This document shows, piece after piece, positions 35,201-46,063 of a stretch of 64,000 nucleotides of DNA. The position numbers and the translations under genes were made by a program. How positions within the stretch are numbered: the first letter of the stretch is position 1; each line of letters starts with the position of its first letter. The notes beneath the pieces were generated by a model that was not told where the DNA came from, did no database searches, and worked only from the letters and a program-made list of their open reading frames with translations. Origin of the DNA: Xylogone sp. PMI_703 (lineage: Eukaryota > Ascomycota > Leotiomycetes); assembly GCA_021399445.1 (NCBI GenBank), contig JAJTUQ010000001.1:806001-870000 (forward strand), written 5' to 3'.

Positions 35201-36736
35201 TTCTTTCCAACTGCTGATTACCTACAGACCCGTTCCAGTTGGGGCAATTTAAAGCGAGAAACTCTTCAGCGTTGTCTACAATGACGTGAGCGTTTGTTCC
35301 TCCATACCCAAACGAATTAACACTGGCACGAAGTGGGCGATCTTTCGGCCATGGAGATACTTCAGTTGGTATGCTAATGTTCCATTGGTGGAAAGGTATT
35401 CTTTTGTTGGGCTTCTCGAAGTGAATATTTGGGAGAATAGTCCTGCTTTCAAGCATTAGGATGCATTTTATAACCCCTGCCAGACCAGCAGCACCTTCAA
35501 GATGACCAATCTGCATAGTACAGTTATTAATATGGGATATAAATCTAGAATCATCCCGTTTGAGTACTTACATTTGATTTTACCGACCCTACAATAAGGT
35601 GCTCATTATTTGGTCGACCCATGCTAAGTGTTTGTGCTGCAGCTCCTAGTTCCAAGGGGTCTCCAACCGCAGTGCCAGTTCCCTTTTATGACTATTAGTA
35701 CTCGTGGAAATCCTTTACGCACGCTTGACTCACATGGGCTTCAAAGTAAGTGGTGTCCAAGAGAGACAATCCAGCCGCTAAGTACGTGGAACGAATCAGA
35801 GCTGCTTGTGCTTCACTGTTTGGCAATGTAATGCCAGCTGTGTGGCCATCCTGATTCACGCCAGTGCCACGGATCACCGCGCGAATTGTATCACCATCGC
35901 TCAAAGCCTGCTCTAAAGGCTTGAGGACGAGAGATGCAATACCTTCTCCCCTTCCGTACCCGGTCACTTCTTCGGCAAATGAGCGGGAGAGGCCATCCTT
36001 GGAAGTCATGTATAGATTTCCTAGCCACAAAGCTAGATCCGGGCTTAAGATCAGGTTAGCTCCACAGACTAGGGCCATTTTTGACTCTCCAGTTCGAAGA
36101 CTCTGGCATGCGAGATGTAGCCCAACTAGACTTGAGGAGCAAGCAGTATCCAGCGTCAAACTAGGGCCGCGAAGGTCATAAAACCAAGATATACGATTTG
36201 ACAGCAACGAGAAACCAGTTCCCGTACCCGCATATCGAGGGGCCATTTCAGCGTCTCGCATGAGCATTTCGTGGAAATCTCGAGTAAAGCAACCGACGTA
36301 GCAGCTCGTGGCACTGCCGACTAGATCTTCAATTGGAAATCCGCCATTCTCCAGGGCCTCGTAAGTAACTTCGAGTAGCATTCTAGCGGTGGGATCCATC
36401 GCCAGAGCCTCCTGCGTAGTGATGTTGAAAAACGGAGCGTCAAATGCAGTCACATCGTCCTCGAGAAAGTGACCGCCAAGGGCGCTCAGAGTATTCAGTT
36501 TGTCAGAGGGATGGTGAAATGCATCTGTATTATATCGGGATTTTGGTGTTTTCGTGAATGCGGCTAATGAAGGGTTAGGTTCAACGTATAATGGCTATAA
36601 TGTGCATTTATTACAGACATCTCTTATGGTATAGTAAATCCCAAAACTTTGTGGCATTGGATGCGCCTCTTGGAAAACGGCATGCTAGACCAACTACAGC
36701 AATGTCTGAAGGATACTTTGCTGTATATTCACCCAT
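29245..36736 (-). CDS. Highly reducing type I polyketide synthase, KS-AT-DH-(MT)-(ER)-KR-ACP
   Basis: Six exons: 36736-36619, 36563-35734, 35682-35572, 35510-32586, 32534-31291 and 31234-29245, totalling 7218 nt (2405 residues). KS (about 9-430) has DTACSSSL, EAHGTGT and KSNIGHLEGAAG, so Cys-His-His is intact. AT (about 550-860) has FVFTGQGAQ and GHSSGE. DH (about 940-1270) has RDHVVQSNILYP and HPTTLDAIF. The MT region (from about 1329) reads LHIGGTLTST where a GxGxG SAM loop is expected. The ER (about 1710-2020) reads IQGACNAAGL instead of the usual AGGVG NADPH loop. KR (about 2030-2220) has GGLGGLGRSL, SSIAG and GQANYAAGN and looks active. ACP (about 2320-2395) keeps the Ser in GVDSLMAVE. 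There is no release domain; the divergent LovG-like hydrolase is the obvious candidate. It makes a reduced aliphatic chain; the product is unknown. Confidence 0.95.
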
Positions 36737-37284
36737 GACTGTGGTAGTACCACTGGTGTGCGCAGACACGTGTACTGGAAAGCAGTGACAAACAAGTGGT
36801 GAGGTATGCACCAGTAGAGGTCTTTATTATCAATATATTCCATTTCTTTAAGAGAAGAAATCCATCTCGTTTGATTCGTAGACCCCGGACCTTGAGTAAG
36901 CCACGTCAGATCATTTAAACCTATCTAGTTACTGGTAAATCAAGCCCACAGTTATCCGCACAGATTTGTATACTTCCTTTGTCATTATGCCTTGGACATT
37001 CCCATCTCTCGTAAGGGTCGCATCGGAATATTCCAGCTCTACCATACAAGGGGTAGGCGTAGTAGAACGCACAGGCTAAAGTCTAGCGTAAAGTTTTCAG
37101 CTGGAATGAATTGCTGGAATGAATTGGCCATGTCGGACGCCGACACCCGGTCATTCTGCATGCATGAAAGGGAACCAATTCTTGGAAGGTAGCACGCCAT
37201 TCTCCATATTTGGCTTATTCCAAGATCATCATATAACTCCCAAGCGAGTTACATTTCATTAATATATCACAAAGCAAGACTAAT
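36737..37284. promoter_or_regulatory. Bidirectional promoter of the PKS and the FSH1-type hydrolase
   Basis: 548 bases between two divergent start codons. It contains a perfect 15-base palindrome TGTCGG-ACG-CCGACA (37131-37145), i.e. TCG-N5-CGA, the consensus reported for the Zn2Cys6 regulator AflR, and just upstream a perfect 13-bp direct duplication CTGGAATGAATTG (37101-37126). This arrangement predicts joint regulation of synthase and hydrolase by a binuclear zinc-cluster factor. Confidence 0.65.
37131..37145. promoter_or_regulatory. AflR-type TCG-N5-CGA palindrome
   Basis: TGTCGGACGCCGACA is a perfect inverted repeat with 6-base arms and a 3-base spacer. It includes both CGG-N3-CCG and TCG-N5-CGA. 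It lies 140 bases upstream of the hydrolase ATG and about 395 bases upstream of the PKS ATG. Binding is inferred from the motif only. Confidence 0.55.
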
Positions 37285-38148
37285 ATGCGGTTTTTATGTC
37301 TTCACGGTCGAGGGACTAATTCCCATATATTTGAATCGCAACTAGGTAGGCAAAATGAGATGACGAATCTCGAATTCGATGCTTTCTAATCCCCTGCATA
37401 CATTTTGATACTAGTCCTCCTGCGCTTTCACCCGTGTTGACATATGTTTTTAGCTGCGCTTCGTGACCGCATATCTCCGAAACATACATTTGATTTCATC
37501 GATGCTACACTCGATTGCGCTCCTACCCCAGGAGTCTCTGACTTTTACGCTCCACCGTACCTCTGTTGGTATACACGATTCGACCCACTGCATATCCAAC
37601 AAGCACATGACCATCTCTGGTCAGTAATTGACGAAGATGGACCGTATGATGGAGTTATTGGATTTTCCGAAGGTGCCGCTCTTGCTGCTAGTTTGCTGCT
37701 CCGCCACGAACAAATGCAAAATGATCCCTTCATAACTGGATTTAAAGAGGGATATAGACGCAAAACGCCATTTAGGGTCGCTATATTTTTCAATTGTGCA
37801 ATAGTATTATCGCCTTCGGAAGAAATAGGATGTGACATTAGTCAGGCTGTTTTGAATCAAAAAGAAAGACTCGTGGAATTCCTTCAATGCAAGGTGGATG
37901 AGCTCGTTCCTGTATTCGGCTTTCCTTCATCGTTTGCGAATCGGATTACTATTCCAACACTGCATATCATTGGAGAAAGAGATGAATTTTTCGACGATTC
38001 AGTGCAGCTGGCCAAGTTATGTCGCTCCGAAGCAACCCAAGTATTCGTGCATGATGGTGGGCACGCGCTTCCCCGGGTGGAGATGGTATTGAGCCAATGT
38101 GCGGAGCAATTTGAAGCCGTGGTAGCTCTGGCCGCAATGGGCATTTGA
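37285..38148 (+). CDS. FSH1/LovG-type serine hydrolase (probable polyketide-releasing thioesterase)
   Basis: Two exons, 37285-37345 and 37454-38148, giving 756 nt (251 residues). Exon 1 encodes MRFLCLHGRGTNSHIFESQL, the standard start of the family with its oxyanion-hole region; exon 2 continues AALRDRISPKHTFDFIDA. The nucleophile elbow is GFSEGAALA, the acid is in IIGERDEFF and the catalytic histidine in HDGGHALPR, so the Ser-Asp-His triad is complete. In the lovastatin pathway LovG, of the same family, releases the HR-PKS product and edits stalled chains. The shared promoter with a PKS that lacks its own thioesterase supports that role here. Cytosolic. Role is inference from family and neighbourhood. 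Confidence 0.88.
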
Positions 38149-39191
38149 GGTAGCGTAAACCAAATATACAAATACAGTAACTAACCAGCTGGAGGCTCGT
38201 GAAGGCTGCTCAGCTTATCGCAACGGCAGCCACAAGCGTGTAGAGCTCTTCTGGGCAATCCACTTAGCAGTTATGAAGCTTATCCTGTTCTAGATCGTAG
38301 CCGATAAGAGGCTTGCAGCTTCCAAGCAAGGAGTGGATCGGAGATAGTGTATGAATCAGCTAGCCACAACTGTGACGCTGCTGCAGCTACACCGGGCTCA
38401 AAGAAATTTATGCGCGATGTTACGATGTACAATGAAAATAGCACGTATTGGTCAGTGAGACTCTTAAGGAGCAGATCCTTGCTGAAATATGCATCCCGGC
38501 TTCTGCTCTATGCTTAAGGGCAGATCTATATCCGCTCGCGCTTCACCTAAATCCACTTGTCGACTGCATTACAGACTTTAACCAGGCTTTAAATTGCTTC
38601 AGTTTGGAAGTTTGGAAGCTCTTATGTTATAGTAAAACAGAAACTGGTTAAATGCTTATTAATCTGCTGTGATAAATGTTCGCTGATTATACAACTTTAC
38701 AGGTACTTTTCAACATACGACGCAGCTAGATTAGTAAAATTACTATCTGAGGCTTCTATGGGTTTTCAGTCCTCCCCCTGAATGAAGGAAGGTGGGTTTA
38801 CAAAGCGGCAAGGTTTCCAGCCAATAGAAACCGACAGAATCTTCTCCAAGTTCTACCAGTAACACCAAATTTAGAAGCCCCTTTATACCCCCACATTTAT
38901 TCATTCCAGGAAATATAAGTTTGATTTGGGTAAAATACAAGTGGATTTAACTATCCCCAAGATCCAAGGCTCATTGTGATTAGGTGATTTTGGGATCAAT
39001 GCTATTTTGCCGAAACTTTATGTACTCGCATATAGCTTATATGACATATTTTTTCTCAATCAAGACGTACTGCTTGGGCTTAGAAGAGAAGCAGCCAAAG
39101 TGAGCAAACGAGCAGATAACAGAATTTGTTTTGTTTTACAGTATTTTAGGAGTCTCATCATCCGAGAGGAAATCTAGAAACTTATCCATAA
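38149..39191. other. Intergenic region upstream of the NRPS-like gene
   Basis: 1.0 kb with no supported gene. It presumably contains the promoter of the NRPS-like gene. No copy of the TCG-N5-CGA site was found by eye; TCGTAGCCGA near 38296 has a spacer of four. Confidence 0.4.
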
Positions 39192-42100
39192 ATGGAAGCA
39201 TCCGGACCGGCATCCTCTCTGGGTAAACAAGCTCACTCTCGTAGCAATCAACTCTTGCCTGCGGTCCTGAAAAGCCGGGCGCAGTCCAATCCACATGGCA
39301 ATTGGGCTCAATTCCCCGTCTCAGATTCTACCTACGAGGCGGGGCTTCAAACCGCAACAAATATTGAAGTTCATAATGCTGTAAATAAGATAGCTTGGTT
39401 GCTCAGTGACACCTTGGGTCCAAGCGTTGGGTTCGAGACTATAGCATACATTGGCCCATTTGATCTGAGGTATTTCATTGTGGTGATTGCGGCGATCAAA
39501 GTAGGCTATAAGGTGAGAAAAGCCGTAACATCCACAGTTTATACAATAGAGCTGAGCATCGCTAATTGTAGACATTACTTCCATCACCGCGTAACAGTAA
39601 AGTGGCTCAATCACATCTTCTGTTACAGCTTCAATGCACGAAACTAGTCACCACAAATCCGCATCCGCCCGCGGCGAACATAATTTTGGAAGATCTCAGT
39701 ATGCAGACACTCTGTATTCCAACTCTTCGTGAGCTACTGTCTTGCCACGATATACCAGATTATGCATACAAAAAATCTTTTGACCAGGCAAAGGACGATC
39801 CAATCCTCATCCTACATACTTCGGGGTCCACTGGCATTCCCAAGCCTATGGTATACACACATGAATTTGTTACCGAAACTATCAATTTGATTGAACTTCC
39901 TGCCCCAACAGGCTTTGTAAGCGGGAATGATAAACTTCGGACTGGACACTGGTTTTCATTTCTAGCACCATTTCATATATCCGGCTTTGGTTTTGGACTC
40001 ATGGTTCCTGCCTTCAACGAATGTGTCCCGATATTTCCCCTCCCAGGCCAGCCTTTGACGACAGGTCAATTTATAGAGGCAATCAAAAATGTCAAGATGG
40101 ACTGGGCATTCGTGCTCCCTTTCATTGTCGAGGACTTATCCAAGGACCCTGCCGCACTGGAACTTGTATCTCAGAAGCTAAAATATCTTTATTATGTCGG
40201 CGGAAGTGTTCCCCAAGCAGCCGGTGATGCTGTCGCTTCCAAAATACCTCTTTTCCAAGCAACTGGATCAACAGAGACTAGTGTACTTGCACAGATTCAC
40301 TCCCCGAATAGAGATGCTAAAAAAGACTGGGCGTATATTCAACTCCATCCGATGATCAATGCAGAGCTTCGATACCAGTATGATGATCTATATGAGATGG
40401 TAATTGTAAAACATACCGGGAGTACGGGGGTTCAACCGGTCTTCCTTCATTTTCCAGAAAACAATGAATATGGCACTAGAGATCTTTTGAGTCCGCATCC
40501 AACTGTTCCTGGTCTATGGAGATATCGCTGCCGCAAAGATGATGTTATTGTCTTCTTAAATGGCGAGAAAACAAATCCAACCTCGTTCGAGCAAGAAGTG
40601 TCACGACACCCAGAAGTTCGTTCAGCACTAGTCGCTGGAGCTGGACGCTTCGAAGCATGTTTGCTTGTTGAGCTGCATAAGACTGAGCCTCTTTCCGCCC
40701 GTGGCCGCGAAGAAGTTATTGAGCGAATTTGGCCAACCGTTCAGACAGCAAATAGCCAATGTCCTGCTCATGCTCGTGTTTCAAAAGCCAATATCTTGCT
40801 TGTGGATCCTTCAAAGCCGATGGCTCGTGCATCGAAGGGAACTGTACAACGAGCGACAACTCTAGAACTATATGCTAAAGAAATCGACAGGATGTATGTA
40901 GATAAGGAGCTCAACCCGCCAACCGGCATTCTCGCATCACTCAACCTAAAGAATCCCAATATGATAGCAGATGTATTATATGAACTCATATGTAAGACAA
41001 CTCAATGCAACGCCTTCACCAAGGAAACGGATTTCTTTTCCTTTGGGATGGATTCTCTGCAGGTCCTCCAGTTGAGCCATGCTCTTAGTATCTCACCAAG
41101 CATAATATACAAATATCCATCTATTGACCGTCTCACACAAGCAATATGCACATCCAACGCAGAAACCAATGAGCAGCAGCACACAGGCGATATTGTTGCA
41201 TTAATCCAAAAGTACAAAAGTAAGATAGATATGATGACCCCTTCATCTAGCAGAAAAGAGCGGAATAGTTCAATAGCCGATACCGATGAAGCAGTGGTCG
41301 TTCTCACAGGCTCCACCGGGACAATTGGCTCGTATATATTGCGGGAATTGCTGAATAAGAATAACGTTAAGCATGTGTACTGTCTCAACCGTACCGCAGA
41401 CTCAAAAATACTTCAGAAAACTCGAAATTCCCAAAGACGCATTTCCACGGATCTGCAACCTGATCTTGTCACCTTCTTGCAAGTCGATATGACGCAGCCC
41501 AATTTCGGTCTAGTTTTTGAAATATACTACCAAATTCAGTCTACCGCCACCCCTTCATTCATAATGCATGGCCAGTCAACTTCAATCAATCTCTACAATC
41601 GTTTTACCCCAGCTTAGACGGAGTACTAAGTTTGATCACCTTTGCAGTAGGAGCCAAGCATCCATGTTCGGTTTTATTTCTTTCATCTATTAGTGCAGTT
41701 ACCAACTACCATCAAATCCCCGGCGCCGACGAGCTAGTACCCGAAAGGATTATCTCAGAGCCCCTATCTCCCGCCTTTATGGGATATGGTGAAAGCAAAT
41801 ATGTCGCCGAAATTATGTTGGACTATGCTTCAGAGCGGCTTGACTTGGCAATCAGCGTAGCTAGAATCGGACAAGTAGCGGGCACAGCAGAGGATCCTCA
41901 CGGGTGGAACCGTCACGAGTGGCTACCGAGTTTGATAATTAGTTCTCTATATCTTAAATCCATTCCCGAATCATTAGGATCCACAACAGATAGGACTCTT
42001 GATAAGGGCTTGAATCGCATTGACTGGATACCTGTGGATCGGCTATCTACGGCGCTTGTAGAACTGGCATTTCATCTTCCTACTTATGCTCATCCAGGTG

Positions 42101-42492
42101 CCGCCGTCTTCCAGTTTGCGAACCCTAAGTGGGTCAGCTGGGGGACTCTGCTACCAACAGTCATTGATACCTTGCAGCAGCATGCTGCCGCCGAAGATGT
42201 GGAAATTAAAACTGTTATGTTCGTTGAATGGATAGACGAACTTCGATCGACAGCAGCGGTGCTGGCAGACAGCCATACTTTAGGGAGAACTCCCGACCAA
42301 ATGTTGAAGGAGAATCCTGCTCTAAAGCTGGTAGAGTTCTACGAAAGTATCTATTCGGGGGAAAGTGGGAGCTTTTCTAGTCCGCTAGCTATTCACCAAA
42401 CCTTGGAGAGATGCCCTAGCTTACGAAGCTTGGAAGCTGTGAATCCTCAATGGCTGACGGGATGGATTAAAGACTGGGTTATAAATCAATGA
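39192..42492 (+). pseudogene. NRPS-like adenylation-thiolation-reductase enzyme, frameshifted in the reductase domain
   Basis: Exon 1 (39192-39512) and exon 2 (from 39572) join in phase 0 as AIKVGYK-TLLPSPRNSKVAQSH, a conserved stretch of fungal A-T-R enzymes. The A domain has HTSGSTGIPKP and QATGSTE; the carrier domain has FFSFGMDSLQVL with the phosphopantetheine serine; the reductase (R) domain has LTGSTGTIGSYILREL, then LQVDMTQPNFGL. Between about 41505 and 41547 the reading frame shifts: homology resumes in another frame as HPFIHNAWPVNF and continues with GYGESKYVAEIML (catalytic Tyr/Lys) to the stop at 42490-42492. The original frame stops at 41617. The net offset equals loss of one base. 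A splice solution would need a 32-nt intron and would delete conserved residues. Intact relatives activate a carboxylic acid as AMP ester and reduce it to an aldehyde. A sequencing error cannot be excluded. Confidence 0.8.
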
Positions 42493-42656
42493 GTATACAA
42501 CTATTTCATAACTACTTAATGAGAACTAGAGCTAAATAGTTGTGGCGACACTGACTCTATCATGCACAATCAAGTTCTATATTTTATCTAATTATTACAG
42601 CCACTATGAACTGCAGAAAGACGTCCGAGATGTCCTCATTTATCGTTGAGTGTCAA

Positions 42657-43583
42657 TCAGGCCTTTCCTGTTGACCTTAACCAGTCCATGTTTTCCTCGA
42701 TTACTTTCTGCATTGCTTTCGTTTGCTCCTCAACCACCGTAGTCAAGGGTGCCTTTCCAGTAAGTTCGGCTCCAACTTTAATATATGCTGCAGCCACCGG
42801 TCCGTTGATATTAACCTTTGCAATGCCGGCGGCTATACATCTCCCCAGGAGCTTTTCTTGGAAGTAATCCTCATGGGCTCCATGTAATACAAGCCTCACT
42901 CTGTCGCCGACGGCTGCTTTAATTGCCTCTAACCGCGGGAAGTCTAATTCTGGACCCTTCGGGCCATAAGGTCCATGGACGTTGCCGAATGCAGGTGCAA
43001 GCCAGTCTATTCCTAGTTTGACAAATTCTTCAGCTTGATCCGGAGTTGTCAATATCTCCTCCATGTCAAGAGTGTCGGCGATGCCATCTTCACATCCATT
43101 GATGCGACCTGGTTCAACTTCGGTGATGATGCCTCTTGCATTACAATATTCTACTAGCTCCTTGCTTAGCCTCATATTCTCCTCTTTTTCATAGTGACTC
43201 ATGTCAACCATGATGCCGTCAAAACCGCCTAAGTCTGCTGATCGTCTGATTATATTTGGAGACTGTGCGTGATCCATGTGTACCGCGATTGGTACTGTAG
43301 CTTTGTTTGCTGCCTCGGCAGCAGCGTGAAGAAGAAGCCCGTCTGCATATTCAATTGACCACGGAAAGAGCTGGATCAATGCTGGAGAACGTTTGGCCTC
43401 TGCAGCTCTTACGGTTGCTATAACAGCTTCTAGGTTATAACAACAAACAGCAGCGATTGCATATTGACCAGCGTAGGCGGCGTCTACAATTGCTTTGGCG
43501 CGATTGGTTTGGAGCTTGTGAGCAAAGCCGTTTACTCCGTTTGGTGCCATGATTGCAGTTAGAGTACCAGACGGCGAGGTCAA
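42657..43583 (-). CDS. Class II ketose-bisphosphate-type aldolase (F_bP_aldolase family)
   Basis: Single-exon gene of 308 residues; the second ATG (MAPNGVNGF, 11 codons on) is also possible. The family zinc ligands are visible: HMDHA, EVEPGRI, AFGNVHGPYG and VLHGAHED. The sequence resembles GatY/FbaA-like aldolases, which cleave or form ketose phosphates by a metal-bound enediolate. In plants, a class II aldolase domain of this type is fused to the DUF1537 kinase and dehydrogenase domains of tetronate catabolism. Here it is divergent from an MFS transporter and near a DenD-like dehydrogenase, so a sugar-acid pathway role is more likely than glycolysis. Its 3' end converges on the NRPS-like gene with 164 bases between. 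Substrate is inference. Confidence 0.88.
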   Translation of the reverse strand: MTSPSGTLTAIMAPNGVNGFAHKLQTNRAKAIVDAAYAGQYAIAAVCCYNLEAVIATVRAAEAKRSPALIQLFPWSIEYADGLLLHAAAEAANKATVPIAVHMDHAQSPNIIRRSADLGGFDGIMVDMSHYEKEENMRLSKELVEYCNARGIITEVEPGRINGCEDGIADTLDMEEILTTPDQAEEFVKLGIDWLAPAFGNVHGPYGPKGPELDFPRLEAIKAAVGDRVRLVLHGAHEDYFQEKLLGRCIAAGIAKVNINGPVAAAYIKVGAELTGKAPLTTVVEEQTKAMQKVIEENMDWLRSTGKA

Positions 43584-44090
43584 TTGCTCAATAAGCAGGC
43601 GTTATTTGGATTCTTGTATGATATGCGACACCCGGAGAATCATCGCTACATATTCCGGGGCTAAGCTGCGGTGTCGATATTCCGAGTCTAATGGAATCTC
43701 TACCAGAGCACGCAATTGACCGCTCCAGGCATCCGGTTTGAAGTTTAAAATACTAATTCTCAAGAGCAACTTAGATCTTGGGCCTCGGAGTATCAATACG
43801 CCTGAATGCAGGAGCTACCCCAGAAGTTGGTGAGCATCTGGGGTACACTAAAGCTTGCCCCACTAGGAAAGTAATGACGATACTTCTAACCAGTAACGAT
43901 GCAGCTATCGCGTTTGAGTATTGGAAAGAGTTCTTTTCCTCATCCAGATTCATATGAGTACCTATCACTAGGTGGTTTCTTTCGATGTGGCGCCTGAGCT
44001 GATAGAGACATAAGAGTTCGGTGTCGCGCATTTTCTCCTGATCGAAAAATTTGACTCACACTGTCTTTTGTTTCGCTGAATAACTTAACT
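43584..44090. promoter_or_regulatory. Bidirectional promoter of the aldolase and the MFS transporter
   Basis: 507 bases between divergent starts. An everted pair of CGG half-sites, CCG-N11-CGG, lies at 43655-43671. Zinc-cluster factors bind CGG triplets in everted, inverted or direct pairs, so this is a candidate site for the activator at 47.9 kb; the motif is short enough to occur by chance. Confidence 0.4.
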
Positions 44091-45688
44091 ATGGATTTAA
44101 AGGTACAAAGGGACGAGACCCTTGAGCTCGAGGATACTGCGGACACCAACCTTCCCAAAGACCCAGTCTTGGTAAAGTACCTCGAATTTGCATCTCAAGA
44201 TGAGGCATGGAAGGCTACCCATACCAAGAAGTTGTTACGAAAAGTCGATCTGCGGCTTCTCCCTCTACTAATTCTGATGTATTTACTCAACTCCCTAGAT
44301 AGGAGCAACTTGGCTCAGGCGGCACTTGGCTCTCTAGAAACGGATCTCAATATGAAAGGAACCGATTACAACCTCGCAACAAGCATCCTATTTGTGGTGT
44401 GTACTACCTTCCTATCAAATATAAATTTTCAAACTAACTGTGCGTTAGGGGTATCTTCTGATGCAGCTGCCATCAAACTTACTCCTTACCAGAGTCCGCC
44501 CATCAATTTATCTGGGAACAGTTATGATGTGCTGGGGAGTTGTCTCCGCAGCACAGGCCGCAACAACAACATTCGGCGGTCTCCTTGCCTGTCGGTTCAT
44601 GCTTGGTGTTGTTGAAGCACCGTTCTTTCCAGGCGCTATCATGCTAATGAGCTCATGGTATACCCGAACTGAGCTATCATCCCGAATTGCCTTATTCTAC
44701 GCTGGCAATGCCCTAGCCAATATGTTCGGCGGCCTGCTTTCTGCTGGAGTTCTGGGGAACCTGGATGGTGCTCATGGGATAGCCGGCTGGAAATGGCTCT
44801 TCATTATTGAAGGAACACTTACTATTGTTGTTGCCTTTGTTGCAGCGTGAGTACTCCTCTGAGGCCTATTTCATGTAATTGCTAACGAAGTATAGTCTGG
44901 TCCTCCCAAATTTCCCTGCGACCTCTGCGGGCCTTGATGACGACGAGCGCAAATTTGCGCAGTGGCGACTCGTAGACGATGCTAAAGAGGATGATGATAC
45001 TTCGGCTGTGACTCTCAAAGAGGGTCTGAGGCTTGCGTTCCGAGACTATAGGCTGTATCTTTTCGTCCTCTTGCAGCACCTTTCACTCCTAACACAGTCT
45101 TTCACATATTTCTTTCCCATAATTGTCAATACACTTGGCTATGGCCGGATTATAACGCTGCTTCTCACAGTTCCTGTTTGGTTTGCGACCTTTCTTGTCT
45201 CCTTGGTCGTTACCTGGTCATCCGGCCGTCTAGTAAATCGATCTTTCTTCATTATGGGTCTTCTTTCATTATCCTGTGCTGGGAATATAATCATGATTAC
45301 CACTACCGCGATTGGTCCTAGGTTCTTTGCTATGTTCTTACTACCTATGGGCACCATACCAGCATATCAACTTATTGTTTCGTGGGTGGCGAACTCCTTC
45401 CCTCGGCCACTTGTAAAGAGAAGCATAGCTATTGCGGTTGCTAATATGATTGGGAATACAGCAACCATATATGGGCCTTATATGTACCCAGCAACAGATG
45501 GACCAAGATATACGGCTGGTGGAGCTGCAGTAGCAGCAGTCTGTTTCGTTGCGGCAATTTTGGCTTATGTCTTGAGATTGATTCATATCCAAGAGAACAA
45601 GAAACTGGTGAATCGGGAGAACCATTTAGAAGTGACACAGCATCTAGATGGCAACACGAGGCGTGCAGGATTTAGATATATACTTTAA
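44091..45688 (+). CDS. MFS transporter, anion:cation symporter (Dal5/TNA1-like) family
   Basis: Three exons, 44091-44396, 44449-44846 and 44896-45688, totalling 1497 nt (498 residues). The N-terminal helix LLPLLILMYLLNSLDRSNLAQA is the ACS-family signature, followed by the loop GYLLMQLPSNLLLTR and the conserved CRFMLGVVEAPFFPGA. About twelve transmembrane helices can be traced, with the long central loop after exon 2 (LPNFPATSAG ... WRLVDDAKEDDD). These plasma-membrane permeases take up organic anions such as allantoate, nicotinate, pantothenate and sugar acids. Divergence from the aldolase and closeness to DenD suggest uptake of an aldonate or tetronate; this is inference. Splice phases 0 and 2 are consistent and the 3' end is at 45688. 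Confidence 0.9.
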
Positions 45689-46063
45689 AGCAAAGGCTCT
45701 GTATTATTCTAGTCACAGCTGGTCTAATCCAATCGTAGCTTGTTGAAATTATTACCACTATACTATTCTGAACTCGCCTCCTACTTTTAATTTTCTTTCT
45801 ACTCCATTTGCAGACCCACAAAGGTGCATGTAAACCTCTTCCCAACTTGTACATTAAGGTCTGTTTGCTCACCACCTCCAACCATGAAGTGGACTATATA
45901 TTCTAGCATACCGTCGTTAGCCAATGCTCAGATATTCGGGCGTTTATAACTATATAGAAAAATAATGAGAATGTAAGGTGATTCATGATTTTGAACATAT
46001 TATAATAGATGGCTACTACTATTAATACAGAGCTCTATGATCCTCAGTCCATATGTAACATGA
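45689..46063. other. Short AT-rich region between convergent genes
   Basis: 375 bases between the MFS and DenD-like 3' ends. Overlapping short open frames here are not supported. Nothing else recognised. Confidence 0.4.

Noticed and set aside
41503..41540. A short intron (GTCTAG...TTCAG) that would restore the NRPS-like reading frame
   Set aside because: It would be only 32 nt, shorter than the other introns here, has no branch site, and would delete residues conserved between PNFGL and the HNAWPVNF block.
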